Shown in pieces: positions 46,742-55,825 of a stretch of DNA of 64,000 bases. This DNA comes from an uncultured Dokdonia sp. (lineage in GTDB: Bacteria > Bacteroidota > Bacteroidia > Flavobacteriales > Flavobacteriaceae). Each line of letters starts with the position of its first letter. The stretch's first letter is position 1. The position numbers and the translations under genes are program-made. The notes under the pieces are model-generated. The model saw nothing but the letters and a program-made list of their open reading frames with translations. It had not been told where the DNA came from and searched no databases. The DNA is taken from contig CANNDF010000003.1 of assembly GCA_947503305.1 (NCBI GenBank), forward strand, positions 248,001 through 312,000. Reading direction: 5' to 3'.

Positions 46742-48778
46742 TTATTTTAAAAACCCATATGTTTTTGCGTATTCTAACATTTGGCCTTCAAATGTGGCAG
46801 GTTGTTCAATAGAGAACCCTGTAATCTCATCTCCTTCTAATTTAGGAACAATTATTGGGTTTACAAAACCACTGTATGGGGCGCTTTTAAATTTACTATT
46901 CCGATCTAGTACTTCTTTATGAAGTGCTTGATCAACCTTAACACCATACCCTTCTACTAGATCTCTAGCAGCGTCATAATCCCCTTCTGAAGTAATACGC
47001 TGTGTCTCACGCAAAAGTTCTCCAAAAATTGCTCTTAACTTTTTATAGTCATTAATGTTATAAAATGTCTTACCGTCACGTACCACTTTTTCAATAACAT
47101 TTTCTGCTGCGCCTCTTTCAAATGCCCATGCACTTACCCACTGTCTATTTACCATATGTGCTTCTTCTACATCATCTCCTAGTTCTAGACGTACCAATTG
47201 TGTTACCATTCCATTACGGATATATCCATCATAAGCGGCAATACCTGTTTTCTCCCAATCTTCTACTAGACCTAATTCTTGTAATTTTGGATCCATTAAA
47301 TAGTATAAACCAAACAGATCTGCACGTCCCTCTTCTATTGTAGACTTGTAACGTTTTAAAGTTTCTTTAGGAGTACCAACTCCTTCATTAATTTGTCCAG
47401 ATGCATGACCTACGACTTCATGTAGCGCTGTATGTAACTTATCGCCTAGTTGTCCATACTCTTTCTCTAAAGCGATTTCTTCTTCATCATGGGCAAATTC
47501 TTGTAATCGTCCAGATCCGCCAGCATTATTATACGAATTAATAATATTTCCTAAAGAAACTGATTTACTCCCATGTGTCTGGCGTATCCAGTTGTTATTA
47601 GGTAAATTTACGCCTATTGGTGTACTAGGAGATGCATCACCAGCTTCTCCAGCTACAATCACAGTTTTGTATGAAACGCCTTTTACACTCTTCTTTTTAT
47701 GTTCTGCCATTAATGGAGAATTGTCTTCAAACCATTGAGCTTCTTTAGATAATGCTGCCATTTTTTTTGACATATCAAAATCTTTGATTTCGACAATAGT
47801 CTCATAAGAACCTTTATATCCTTTTGGGTCATTATAAACCTCTATAAAACCATTAATCCAATCAATATTCCCTTCGGTAGAAGTAGCCCATGCAATACAA
47901 TAATCATCCCAAGTATCTAGGCTTCCCGTTTTATAATATTCTATAAGAAGGCCTAGTGCTTCCCCTTGTTTTTCATTCTCGGCCACACTTTTTGCTTTTT
48001 CTAACCATCCAATAATCTCATCGATAGCAGCTCCATATAATCCACCACTCTTATATACTTGCTCTTTTAAAGTTCCGTTCTCTTTTATCAATCGTGTATT
48101 TAATCCCTTTTCTATAGGTTCTTTACTATCTACCTGAATAGCATTATAATAGGCTTCCACTTCTGCTGTAGTAACGTCAGGCCCATAAAAATTAATTGCA
48201 CTTTCTAATACAATATCAGCATCTTTAGAAAGGTTAACTTTTTTTGCGTCTTTATCATTAAAAATAACATCAAAAGCTTCTCCTTCTAGCACGGTATTAG
48301 TAGCTGTGAGAATTTCTTTCAAATATGCCTCAGAAAAATCCGGTTGTAACTTTGCATTGCTATAATGGTGGTGTATCCCATTTGAAAACCAAACTCGTTT
48401 TAAATATACTTCAAACTGTTTCCAGTCATTAGATGTTTTATCACCTGTGTATGTAGTATATACATTTTCTAGCGCTTTACGTATCGTTAAGTTATGTCGG
48501 TAATTTTGTGCCCACATAATATCACGGCCAGCAAGTCCAGCTTGAGTCAGAAAATAAACTAATTTTTGTTCTTTGAGAGTTAATTCTTCAAAACCAGGAA
48601 TCTGATATCTTAGGATTTTAAGATCTGCAAATTGCTCTACTTGATAATCGAATGCTGAGGATGAGGTTTCTGCTTTCGCGAAAGCGGTATCAGGCTCATC
48701 ATTTTTTTTATGTTCCTGACCACAACTTATAGCAAATAATGCTACAAGGCTCAGACTATAAATAATATTAAATTTCAT
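46742..48778 (-). CDS. M49 family dipeptidyl-peptidase III lipoprotein
   Basis: 678 residues. A lipoprotein signal ends at Cys19 (LVALFAISCGQE). The M49 zinc motif HExxGH is present as HEVVGHASGQ (His453, Glu454, His458) and the third ligand in EEGRADLFGLY. The protein would remove dipeptides from the N-terminus of peptides while anchored to a membrane, probably in the periplasm or at the surface. Just after the lipid anchor is an exact dispersed palindrome, read as AFAK in a flexible linker. The gene is divergent from the SRPBCC gene, with a 22-bp near-palindrome between them. Confidence 0.93.
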   Translation of the reverse strand: MKFNIIYSLSLVALFAISCGQEHKKNDEPDTAFAKAETSSSAFDYQVEQFADLKILRYQIPGFEELTLKEQKLVYFLTQAGLAGRDIMWAQNYRHNLTIRKALENVYTTYTGDKTSNDWKQFEVYLKRVWFSNGIHHHYSNAKLQPDFSEAYLKEILTATNTVLEGEAFDVIFNDKDAKKVNLSKDADIVLESAINFYGPDVTTAEVEAYYNAIQVDSKEPIEKGLNTRLIKENGTLKEQVYKSGGLYGAAIDEIIGWLEKAKSVAENEKQGEALGLLIEYYKTGSLDTWDDYCIAWATSTEGNIDWINGFIEVYNDPKGYKGSYETIVEIKDFDMSKKMAALSKEAQWFEDNSPLMAEHKKKSVKGVSYKTVIVAGEAGDASPSTPIGVNLPNNNWIRQTHGSKSVSLGNIINSYNNAGGSGRLQEFAHDEEEIALEKEYGQLGDKLHTALHEVVGHASGQINEGVGTPKETLKRYKSTIEEGRADLFGLYYLMDPKLQELGLVEDWEKTGIAAYDGYIRNGMVTQLVRLELGDDVEEAHMVNRQWVSAWAFERGAAENVIEKVVRDGKTFYNINDYKKLRAIFGELLRETQRITSEGDYDAARDLVEGYGVKVDQALHKEVLDRNSKFKSAPYSGFVNPIIVPKLEGDEITGFSIEQPATFEGQMLEYAKTYGFLK
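48672..48685. repeat. exact palindrome inside the M49 peptidase gene
   Basis: Exact 14-bp copy in the linker just after the lipidation site, read as D-T-A-F-A-K-A-E on the coding strand. Confidence 0.9.
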
Positions 48779-48792
48779 GAAATATATATTTG

Positions 48793-48814
48793 TTTGAGTG
48801 TAAATATACTCAAA
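48793..48814. promoter_or_regulatory. 22-bp near-palindrome between divergent peptidase and SRPBCC genes
   Basis: TTTGAGTGTA and TATACTCAAA pair with one mismatch around AA. It lies 15 bp before the peptidase start and 55 bp before the SRPBCC start, a good place for an operator acting on both. No binding protein is known. Confidence 0.45.
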
Positions 48815-48868
48815 TTAGATATTTCAAAATTCTTTTATCTTAGCGATAACAATAAATACAATAAGGTA

Positions 48869-49891
48869 ATGAAAATCTTGAAGCTATTTGTTTTTTTAGT
48901 ACTGATACTATTTATAGGAGGAACTATCTATTTTGCATCTAAAGATGGGAACTATGACATTAAGGAATCTCGAGTTATAAAAGCACCCTCTTCTCTCTTA
49001 TATACAACCATTAATAACTACAAAACATGGGAACATTGGGGTCCTTGGAAAAAAGAAGATCCAACGATGTCTTTTATCTATTCAGAAAATACAAGCGGTG
49101 TCGGAGGTAGCTATTCCTGGGATGGAGATTTTCCAGGTAAAATGACAACAACTGCTGTCGAAGAAAATAAATCTGTACATCAGGATTTACATCTTGTTAC
49201 TCCTGGAGGTGAAAGAGATTCTAACGTCTACTGGAATTTTACACCTCTAGAAGATGGTAGCACCGAAGTATCATGGAGAACACAAGGGAAGCATACATTA
49301 TTAGATAAAGTATATTTTACATTTGCAGGAATGGACTTTGACAGTGACATGCGTAGTATGTATGCATCAGGTCTAGAGGGCCTAGAAAATCATGTCTTAG
49401 ACGCTATGAAGATGTACCATATTACTGTACAAGGAATTACCGAACACGGAGGCGGCTTTTTTATATATAAAACGACATCTGCTAGCGGGAATACGATAAG
49501 TGCTACTATGGGAGAAAACTATGGTGCAATAGTAAACTATATGACTCGCGCTGGTATTAACCCTATTGGTATGCCATTTACTATTTATAATGAGATGGAT
49601 CAAGATGGTGGAGTTATAATGAGTAACGCAATTCCAATTCAGAATAAGGTAACTATAACTAATGATAGTACACTTTTATGTGGTTATATGCCTAGAACAA
49701 AAACTTTTCAAGTTACGCTCAAAGGTAATTATACATATTTAGGAGAAGCTTGGAATCAAGCAATGCAACACCTAAATGAAAAGGGCCTCAAGCAAACAGA
49801 ACAGAAACCGTTTGAGATATATACAAATGACCCTGGAGAATTTCTTAATCCAGCTGATTGGGTTACAGAAATATATATTCCCATAGAATAA
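48869..49891 (+). CDS. membrane-anchored SRPBCC protein with GyrI-like effector-binding domain
   Basis: 340 residues from the ATG that begins a membrane anchor (MKILKLFVFLVLILFIGGTIYFA); an upstream in-frame start would add a non-secretory leader over the palindrome. Residues 30-170 are a polyketide-cyclase/START-like SRPBCC domain (WEHWGPWKKEDPTMSF) and 180-340 a GyrI/AraC effector-binding domain (YLGEAWNQAMQHLNEKGLKQ; PFEIYTND). Both halves bind small hydrophobic or amphipathic ligands in other proteins. The ligand here is unknown. The crcB gene follows 33 bp later. Confidence 0.88.
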   Translation: MKILKLFVFLVLILFIGGTIYFASKDGNYDIKESRVIKAPSSLLYTTINNYKTWEHWGPWKKEDPTMSFIYSENTSGVGGSYSWDGDFPGKMTTTAVEENKSVHQDLHLVTPGGERDSNVYWNFTPLEDGSTEVSWRTQGKHTLLDKVYFTFAGMDFDSDMRSMYASGLEGLENHVLDAMKMYHITVQGITEHGGGFFIYKTTSASGNTISATMGENYGAIVNYMTRAGINPIGMPFTIYNEMDQDGGVIMSNAIPIQNKVTITNDSTLLCGYMPRTKTFQVTLKGNYTYLGEAWNQAMQHLNEKGLKQTEQKPFEIYTNDPGEFLNPADWVTEIYIPIE

Positions 49892-49924
49892 GTATTATAG
49901 CATACAATACTCATATATAATTTT

Positions 49925-50296
49925 ATGAAACAACTCTTCCTTGTGTTTGTAGGCGGTGGTACAGGTAGTATTGCTCGTTTTTTAGTAAGTAAATTATGGA
50001 ATGATCCAAGTTCAGGAATCCCATATGGTACTTTTTTAGCAAATATAATTGGGAGTTTATTTATAGGGATTATACTAGGCTGGAGTATAAAACACAATAC
50101 ACTTTCTAGCCATACTACCCTCCTTCTAGCTACCGGCTTTTGTGGCGGATTTACAACTTTCTCAACTTTTGCATATGAAAATCATATTTTCTTAAAATCT
50201 GGCGATTTTATATCTTTTGCTTTATATGCTATTGCCAGTTTTGCTCTAGGAATTCTCGCAGTCTTTTTAGGGATGTGGTTTGTAAAGCAATGGTAG
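49925..50296 (+). CDS. crcB: fluoride ion channel CrcB/Fluc
   Basis: 123 residues with four membrane helices. GGGTGSIARFL, GTFLANIIGSLFIG and the signature GFCGGFTTFSTFAYE, with the Phe and Ser/Thr residues that line the fluoride pores, are all present. Fluc proteins work as inverted dimers; a single gene implies a homodimer. It exports fluoride to protect enolase and pyrophosphatase. I looked for a fluoride riboswitch in the short leader and found none. Confidence 0.95.
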   Translation: MKQLFLVFVGGGTGSIARFLVSKLWNDPSSGIPYGTFLANIIGSLFIGIILGWSIKHNTLSSHTTLLLATGFCGGFTTFSTFAYENHIFLKSGDFISFALYAIASFALGILAVFLGMWFVKQW

Positions 50297-50399
50297 TATA
50301 GATAGAGTATATTCTTTTCTAATTTAGAATACTATTGAGTATCTAGAATTCTGTATTAACTCGTATTTGTATAACTTATTTAATATCTAGTCATAAAAA

Positions 50400-50429
50400 A
50401 AGCTTTACTATCTTTCGATAGTAAAGCTT
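50400..50429 (-). terminator. intrinsic terminator for the T9SS carbohydrate-binding gene
   Basis: AAGCTTTACTATC and GATAGTAAAGCTT pair perfectly around TTTC; on the minus strand the stem is followed by a run of T, 40 bp past the stop of the carbohydrate-binding gene. Confidence 0.9.
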
Positions 50430-50469
50430 GTGTTTAACCAGCATCCTACTACAAATGCTAACTAACTAC

Positions 50470-52191
50470 TTATTTTTTAATAAGCTTTATTGTTTTCTGA
50501 CCTTGCGCAGTAGCTACATTTGCAATGTAGATACCAGTTCTAAGATTAGACGCATTGATTTCATGTGTGTTAGTGTTAGGAGTTTCTACCATAACACGTC
50601 TTCCTAAGATGTCATATACTTCTACTGAAGTAATCAACTGTGTATCAGAAGAGATCATCCAACGATCGCTTGATGGATTCGGGAATACAGCAATGTTGAT
50701 AGCTGTAAATTCTTCTGTACTAAGAACGGTATTATTATGAAGATAGATATTATCTAAAAATATTGTTCTAGAACCATTCTCAGCTCCTGCAACAGTTAGT
50801 ACAAACTGTCTTAAAGCATCTCTTTGTTGTGTCGCATCACCAAAGTCAAAATCTGCAAGTGGTAAGTCTATAGATACCCATTCTCCAAATGTGTTAACTG
50901 GGTTTGTTAAACCAAATACCGATGTTTCACCAGCATCACCAACATGATTAGACAATGCAGGGTTTGCAATTAAACCAACCGATAATGTTGTATCAATCCA
51001 GTAATCCATATGGAAATGTGTCATTGCAGTATTATCTACAATAGTACCCCAATCTACTAATAAGAACTGTGGGTCTGGTTGTGTAGTTCCTACTTGTTGC
51101 GTGTTATCACCTTCAATTTGTATTTCTTCAATGTCTTGAGTTCCTACACCAAATGCACCAAATACCACATCTGGTTGATTAGTGTATGCATCACTATAAA
51201 TAGAAAATACAGCACTTGCGTCTCTTGCAGGAGGCGTAGGAGCTGCTACTGTTGGCATCGGATCATCACCTCCACCAGTACCTAGTACTAAAGAAACGTT
51301 ATCTATTACTACTACCCCTGTATCTGCACCCATATCAAATAATACGCGGCTATCTGCTGAGCTAAAATTAGCAACAAGTTCTAAAGTAAAAGTTTGTGTT
51401 ACATCAGTAACAGTAACTTCTTGACTTTGATTTGTAAATGGATCTACAAAAAGTCCTATTCCTGCAATCATAGTACGACTTCCTGTATCTGTAGAAGCTT
51501 CAAAAGATAATGTAAACGTTTGACCTTCTGTCATTGCAATTCCTCTCTGACTTAAATTTACAGCAAACGGGTCTCCAGCAGTAGCTACATCTACAAAGTT
51601 AAAGCTGTTTCCACCATCTGTTTGTACATTAAATCCATTTCCTTCCCATACAACCATTCCTTGTTCAAAATCACCATTATCTAGTAACTCATCACCTCCA
51701 CCTGTTTCTTCATTTAGAGTAAGAGTAACATTATCAATCACTACAATTCCTGTATCTGCTCCCATATCAAATAATACGCGACTATCCGCAGAACCAAAAT
51801 TTGCAACAAGTTCTAAAGAAAATGTTTGAGTTACATCAGTTACAGTAACTTCTTGACTTTGGTTTGTAAAAGGATCTACAAAAAGGCCTATTCCTGCAAT
51901 CATCGTACGACTTCCTGTATCTGTAGAAGCATCAAATGTTAATGTAAACGTTTGACCTTGTGTAATATCTATTCCTCTCTGACTTAAATTTACAGCAAAA
52001 GGATCTCCAGCAGTGGCAACATCTACAAAATTAAAACTGTTTCCACCATCTGTTTGTACATTAAATCCATTTCCTTCCCATACAGTCATACCTCCTTCAA
52101 AGTCGCCATTGGCAAGTAAATTTTCTTGAGCCACCATGACAGCTCCACTAAGTAAAGCTAAGAAGCTAAATAATAAAGTAATTTTTTTCAT
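50470..52191 (-). CDS. T9SS-secreted protein with two CBM4/9-like modules and a third binding domain
   Basis: 573 residues with signal peptide MKKITLLFSFLALLSGAVMVAQ. Two near-identical modules (about residues 25-160 and 170-305) begin NGDFE.GM.VWEGNGF, as in CBM4/9 jelly rolls. The third domain (about 320-480; PTPPARDASAVFSIYSDAYTNQPD) resembles a binding domain that I remember from flavobacterial laminarinases. A T9SS sorting domain ends the protein (VFPNPSSDRW, LRTGIYIANV, KTIKLIKK). No catalytic residues are seen, so it is probably a secreted or cell-surface glycan-binding protein. The modules also occur in the binding lipoprotein of this locus. Confidence 0.88.
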   Translation of the reverse strand: MKKITLLFSFLALLSGAVMVAQENLLANGDFEGGMTVWEGNGFNVQTDGGNSFNFVDVATAGDPFAVNLSQRGIDITQGQTFTLTFDASTDTGSRTMIAGIGLFVDPFTNQSQEVTVTDVTQTFSLELVANFGSADSRVLFDMGADTGIVVIDNVTLTLNEETGGGDELLDNGDFEQGMVVWEGNGFNVQTDGGNSFNFVDVATAGDPFAVNLSQRGIAMTEGQTFTLSFEASTDTGSRTMIAGIGLFVDPFTNQSQEVTVTDVTQTFTLELVANFSSADSRVLFDMGADTGVVVIDNVSLVLGTGGGDDPMPTVAAPTPPARDASAVFSIYSDAYTNQPDVVFGAFGVGTQDIEEIQIEGDNTQQVGTTQPDPQFLLVDWGTIVDNTAMTHFHMDYWIDTTLSVGLIANPALSNHVGDAGETSVFGLTNPVNTFGEWVSIDLPLADFDFGDATQQRDALRQFVLTVAGAENGSRTIFLDNIYLHNNTVLSTEEFTAINIAVFPNPSSDRWMISSDTQLITSVEVYDILGRRVMVETPNTNTHEINASNLRTGIYIANVATAQGQKTIKLIKK

Positions 52192-52550
52192 AATAGTAAT
52201 ATTTATAAGTAATTAATACGATTTGTAGAATTTGATGAATCTTAAATCTTCAAATAATTTTCAACCTTTAAAATAATTTTTGATTTTAAAACTAAGATTC
52301 ACCAATGTATCTAACACATTTTCAAATTTAATCTCAAATTTTGAAGATTTGACAAATTATTACTATACAAAAAACATACAAAGCAATTTTTGGTTTTGTT
52401 TATTGCTATATTAATAATGAAATTGCAAAATAATTCAGTATTCATAGGCTACGGGCTATAAATAATTGAAAATCATAAATTAAAATATTTAAACAAAAAC
52501 ACAGCCATGTTGTAGTAATGTTGTGTTATATAAAAGATATGTTGTAATGA
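52192..52550. other. 359-bp AT-rich leader/promoter region
   Basis: No gene is seen. It contains an 11-bp perfect inverted repeat (AAATCTTCAAA at 52244-52254, TTTGAAGATTT at 52340-52350) and a longer-range pair GAATCTTA/TAAGATTC, which may fold the 5' leader of the secreted binding-protein gene. Near 52520 there are direct repeats of ATGTTGT. I could not place a convincing -33/-7 promoter pair. Confidence 0.4.
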
Positions 52551-55358
52551 TTATAGATTGATGAAGTAGTCATTAAGGTTTATATCCCTTGATAAGTCTA
52601 GTTTTTTTCTAAGTCTGTAGCGTTTTATCTCTACACTACGTGATGAGATATTTAATAATGGCGCGATCTCTTTTGATGACATATTTAACCGTAAATATAC
52701 ACATAGCTTTAAATCATTAGCTGTTAATGATGGATGCTTATCTTTCACTTTTCTAAAGAAATCTTTATCCGCATGATTAAATGCTTCTTCAAAAAAGTTC
52801 CAATCCTCTTCATTTTCAATGGTCTTATCTACCAGGGAGATAATAGTATGAATATCATCAATTTTTTCTGCTTTTAAAAGTGCACTTTTAATTCCATTTA
52901 ATGTTTTATTTTTATTAATCATGTTCATAGTAGAAACTGCTAATTCTCTATTACGTGCATCTATATCTTGTTTGAGATTTGCATTATTTAATTCTACAAT
53001 TTGTTTTTCACTCTCTAATGCCTTAAGTTCCATATCTCTTTTTGTACGGTCAAGTGCTAGTTCTTGTTGTCTCTTATAATATCGTTTATAAAACCAATTT
53101 AGCCCCATAAACAATAAAATAGTAAGAATGATATATATAGCTATACTTATATTAGACAAATACCAAGGACGTTCAATAGTAAATGCAAATCGCACTTCAT
53201 TAATAGTCTCTTTTCCTCCTATGCGAGCCTTCGCCTTAAATGTATATGAATTATGAGGTAAATTTTCGAAATGTATACTAGAATTAGATGTCCATGGGCT
53301 CCATGAATCATATAGTCCCTCTAATAAATAAGAATATTCTGTCGTTAGAAACTTATCATATTCAGGAACACTAAAGGAAAAATTAAAATTATTATCATAT
53401 GATGAGAATTCTGGATTCTCCGCATACGAAACTAATCTAGGCATTTTGCTTAACCTGTGTACTGCAATAGAATTAAGATTAATCCTATACCCTTGAGTAG
53501 TATTTTCATTTTTAGAGATATCTACTGTAATATAGCCATTAGAAGTCCCTAGTAAATACTCATTCTCATTCATATTAACAAAGCTTTCATAGCCTTCTAC
53601 AGTATTGCGTAAATTAAACGGAATAGAGATTTTTTTTAGAGAATATGCTCCATCAAGTTTATCTCGACTAATTCTAATAAGATTATCTTTTGTAAATGCC
53701 CATAATTTGTCGCGATCTTCAATTAATTTTCCTGTAACAAAGGCATCGTCATCATCGAATATACTACTTAACTTTTCTTCACGTTTAAAATCATTGCTTC
53801 CATTGTCATATGCATAAATACCTCCTTCATTAGCATAAAAAATAGTTTCACCTAATCTCGATAAACTCGAATGCTCACCAACAGTAGCCGTTGTATGTTT
53901 AAAAACATCTAAAGCATCATAATACAATGAATCCGTTTTTATTTCAAACACTCCTTTATATTCATGACTTACAAGAATTTTATTTGTAGTTGTTGTTTCA
54001 AAATGCTTAGATGAATTAATGAAATTTTTAATTTTATTTCTAATTTTCCATCCCGCCGATGTTTTCTCTAGTACATAAAGTCCTGTATAATTCCCTTGAA
54101 GGAGAAGATTGTCTCTTCCCGGAATTTTTTTAATATCCCAGGTCCCTTCTATATCCCCTATCAATCGTTGTTTATCATCTTCTATTATATAAGTCCCATT
54201 ATTATGTCCACAGAAAAGGGTTCCATCTATAAGACGTAAATTCCATACTTGTCCCTCAGTACCTGACATCCTTACAAAGTCTGACTTTGAGTTCTTTTGC
54301 TTATAAAACAACCCTTGATTTGTTCCTAAATACATATAATCATTTACAACAGCAGATGTATATATAGTCCCTAGCACTCCACTTACATCTTCATATTGTC
54401 TAAAAGGGCTTTGGCTATTTATACAATCTATCCCTGCATCTAAGCCAACCCATAAATTTTGATCTTTATCTTCTAATAGCGCAAGAGCTGTATTATTTGT
54501 TAAACCACTCTCTTGCTTTATCTGATACTCAAATTCCCCATCTTTAGATAGTTGGACTATTCCATTTTCAATAGTTCCCAAGGCTATAGATTTATTTTTA
54601 CGCTGAATTGCGCTATAAACAGTAAATTGTTTTACCAGTTCATTATTCACTACATCCCAAGGCATAACATTTTGATTATCTATACTATAGAACCCATCAT
54701 TGGCTGTAATACCAACTAGCAGATTTTCTATTCTAAATAGATTAATTAATCGTTCTTGAATAAGTATAGGATGTGAACTAAAAATAGTAGGGACTCCTTG
54801 TTCTATTGTATATAGCCCTTTCCCTTTTACTTGAAATATTAAATCATCTTCAATTAAAAACAATCGTACTACTTGACCATCAGGTGTGATGGTTTGTGTT
54901 TTAGTATTTATAGTATCATGTATATAAATACGATCTAAGGATTGAAAAAGTATATACTGCCCATAATGTTCTATATTCCAAATATGCTCATCTTCAATCA
55001 TTGTAATACCTTCCCTGTTTACAATTGATATATATTGTAATACTCCCGTTTTATCCTCTTCCCATATACCAAAGTCCATATACGCTCCGGTATATACCTT
55101 ATCTTCTACAGCTTTAACTCCGCGAAGAATTGTTCCATTAGGAGAAGGATACAAATTCCAATGTGCACCATTAAAAACTAATAGTCCTCTATTATTTGCA
55201 ACATAAATTGTTTTGTCCGGAGCTTGACTAAGCATCCAGTTTTGGTTATCAGCATTATAAACGTTGGGTGGATAATTTACGACTGGTGGCAGTCCTTGCC
55301 CATATAAAAAAAGGAAAGGGAACATTAAAAAAAATAAGCGTGCTATACGTTGTATCAT
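52551..55358 (-). CDS. triple-tyrosine (Reg_prop/Y_Y_Y) membrane regulator with LuxR-type HTH
   Basis: 935 residues. Signal peptide (MIQRIARLFFLMFPFLFLYG), then repeated two-component-regulator propeller units (QDKDQNLWVGLDAGIDCI; GTSNGYITVDI), a Y_Y_Y domain (EYSYLLEGLYDSWSPWTSNSSIHFENLP), a membrane helix near 735-755, a coiled coil, and a LuxR/GerE-type HTH (LTANDLKLCVYLRLNMSSKEIAPLLNISSRSVEI in parts). No kinase or receiver domain exists. It probably senses oligosaccharide in the periplasm and acts directly on DNA. Divergent from the glycosidase-barrel gene, it is the likely regulator of this locus. Confidence 0.9.
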   Translation of the reverse strand: MIQRIARLFFLMFPFLFLYGQGLPPVVNYPPNVYNADNQNWMLSQAPDKTIYVANNRGLLVFNGAHWNLYPSPNGTILRGVKAVEDKVYTGAYMDFGIWEEDKTGVLQYISIVNREGITMIEDEHIWNIEHYGQYILFQSLDRIYIHDTINTKTQTITPDGQVVRLFLIEDDLIFQVKGKGLYTIEQGVPTIFSSHPILIQERLINLFRIENLLVGITANDGFYSIDNQNVMPWDVVNNELVKQFTVYSAIQRKNKSIALGTIENGIVQLSKDGEFEYQIKQESGLTNNTALALLEDKDQNLWVGLDAGIDCINSQSPFRQYEDVSGVLGTIYTSAVVNDYMYLGTNQGLFYKQKNSKSDFVRMSGTEGQVWNLRLIDGTLFCGHNNGTYIIEDDKQRLIGDIEGTWDIKKIPGRDNLLLQGNYTGLYVLEKTSAGWKIRNKIKNFINSSKHFETTTTNKILVSHEYKGVFEIKTDSLYYDALDVFKHTTATVGEHSSLSRLGETIFYANEGGIYAYDNGSNDFKREEKLSSIFDDDDAFVTGKLIEDRDKLWAFTKDNLIRISRDKLDGAYSLKKISIPFNLRNTVEGYESFVNMNENEYLLGTSNGYITVDISKNENTTQGYRINLNSIAVHRLSKMPRLVSYAENPEFSSYDNNFNFSFSVPEYDKFLTTEYSYLLEGLYDSWSPWTSNSSIHFENLPHNSYTFKAKARIGGKETINEVRFAFTIERPWYLSNISIAIYIILTILLFMGLNWFYKRYYKRQQELALDRTKRDMELKALESEKQIVELNNANLKQDIDARNRELAVSTMNMINKNKTLNGIKSALLKAEKIDDIHTIISLVDKTIENEEDWNFFEEAFNHADKDFFRKVKDKHPSLTANDLKLCVYLRLNMSSKEIAPLLNISSRSVEIKRYRLRKKLDLSRDINLNDYFINL

Positions 55359-55825
55359 CTGATAGTCGTCTAACTTTTAGAGTTAAAAAAGATTATAATT
55401 TATAGCAGAAGAAATAATGATGTATTACTCACAAAGTGAAAATTCATTCAAAAATCACTCAAAAAAGCAAACGTTTAACAATCATCTTAAGGCTATAATG
55501 CCTATACAAGAAATAAAATCACTACAACATATATACAACATTAACATAAAATTAACACTACATAAGTATCTTTTAACAATTTTATTTATCCATAAAAAGA
55601 TTCTTTAAAATATACATATTATCAATATTATAGGGCAAAAAGAATCAAATCCTCAATAAATAACGCCCTAATAAGTTAAATGTATAGTTTTTGTTCATTT
55701 CTATTTAACGATTTTAAAATATGTTAATGATATATTTACTTGATGGTTATAATAAAATAATATCATCATTAAATCATCATTCTGTAAGAATTGATATATG
55801 TATACTCACTTAAAACAATAATTCT
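55359..55825. promoter_or_regulatory. 467-bp divergent control region of the glycan locus
   Basis: Very AT-rich region between the divergent regulator and the glycosidase-barrel gene. It should hold both promoters and the regulator's operator. I see direct repeats ATCATCATT near 55775 and 55786 and a TTGATGG...ATCATCA symmetry around 55740-55780, but no strict TAnnTTTG/TTTG pair. A 63-codon reading frame (55417-55608) is judged spurious. Confidence 0.45.

Noticed and set aside
49892-49924. fluoride riboswitch before crcB
   Set aside because: The gap to the upstream gene is only 33 bp and no matching fold was seen.
55417-55608. 63-codon reading frame in the divergent control region
   Set aside because: Low-complexity Asn/Lys/Ile/His-rich translation, no recognisable family, and it lies where promoters for two divergent genes are expected.
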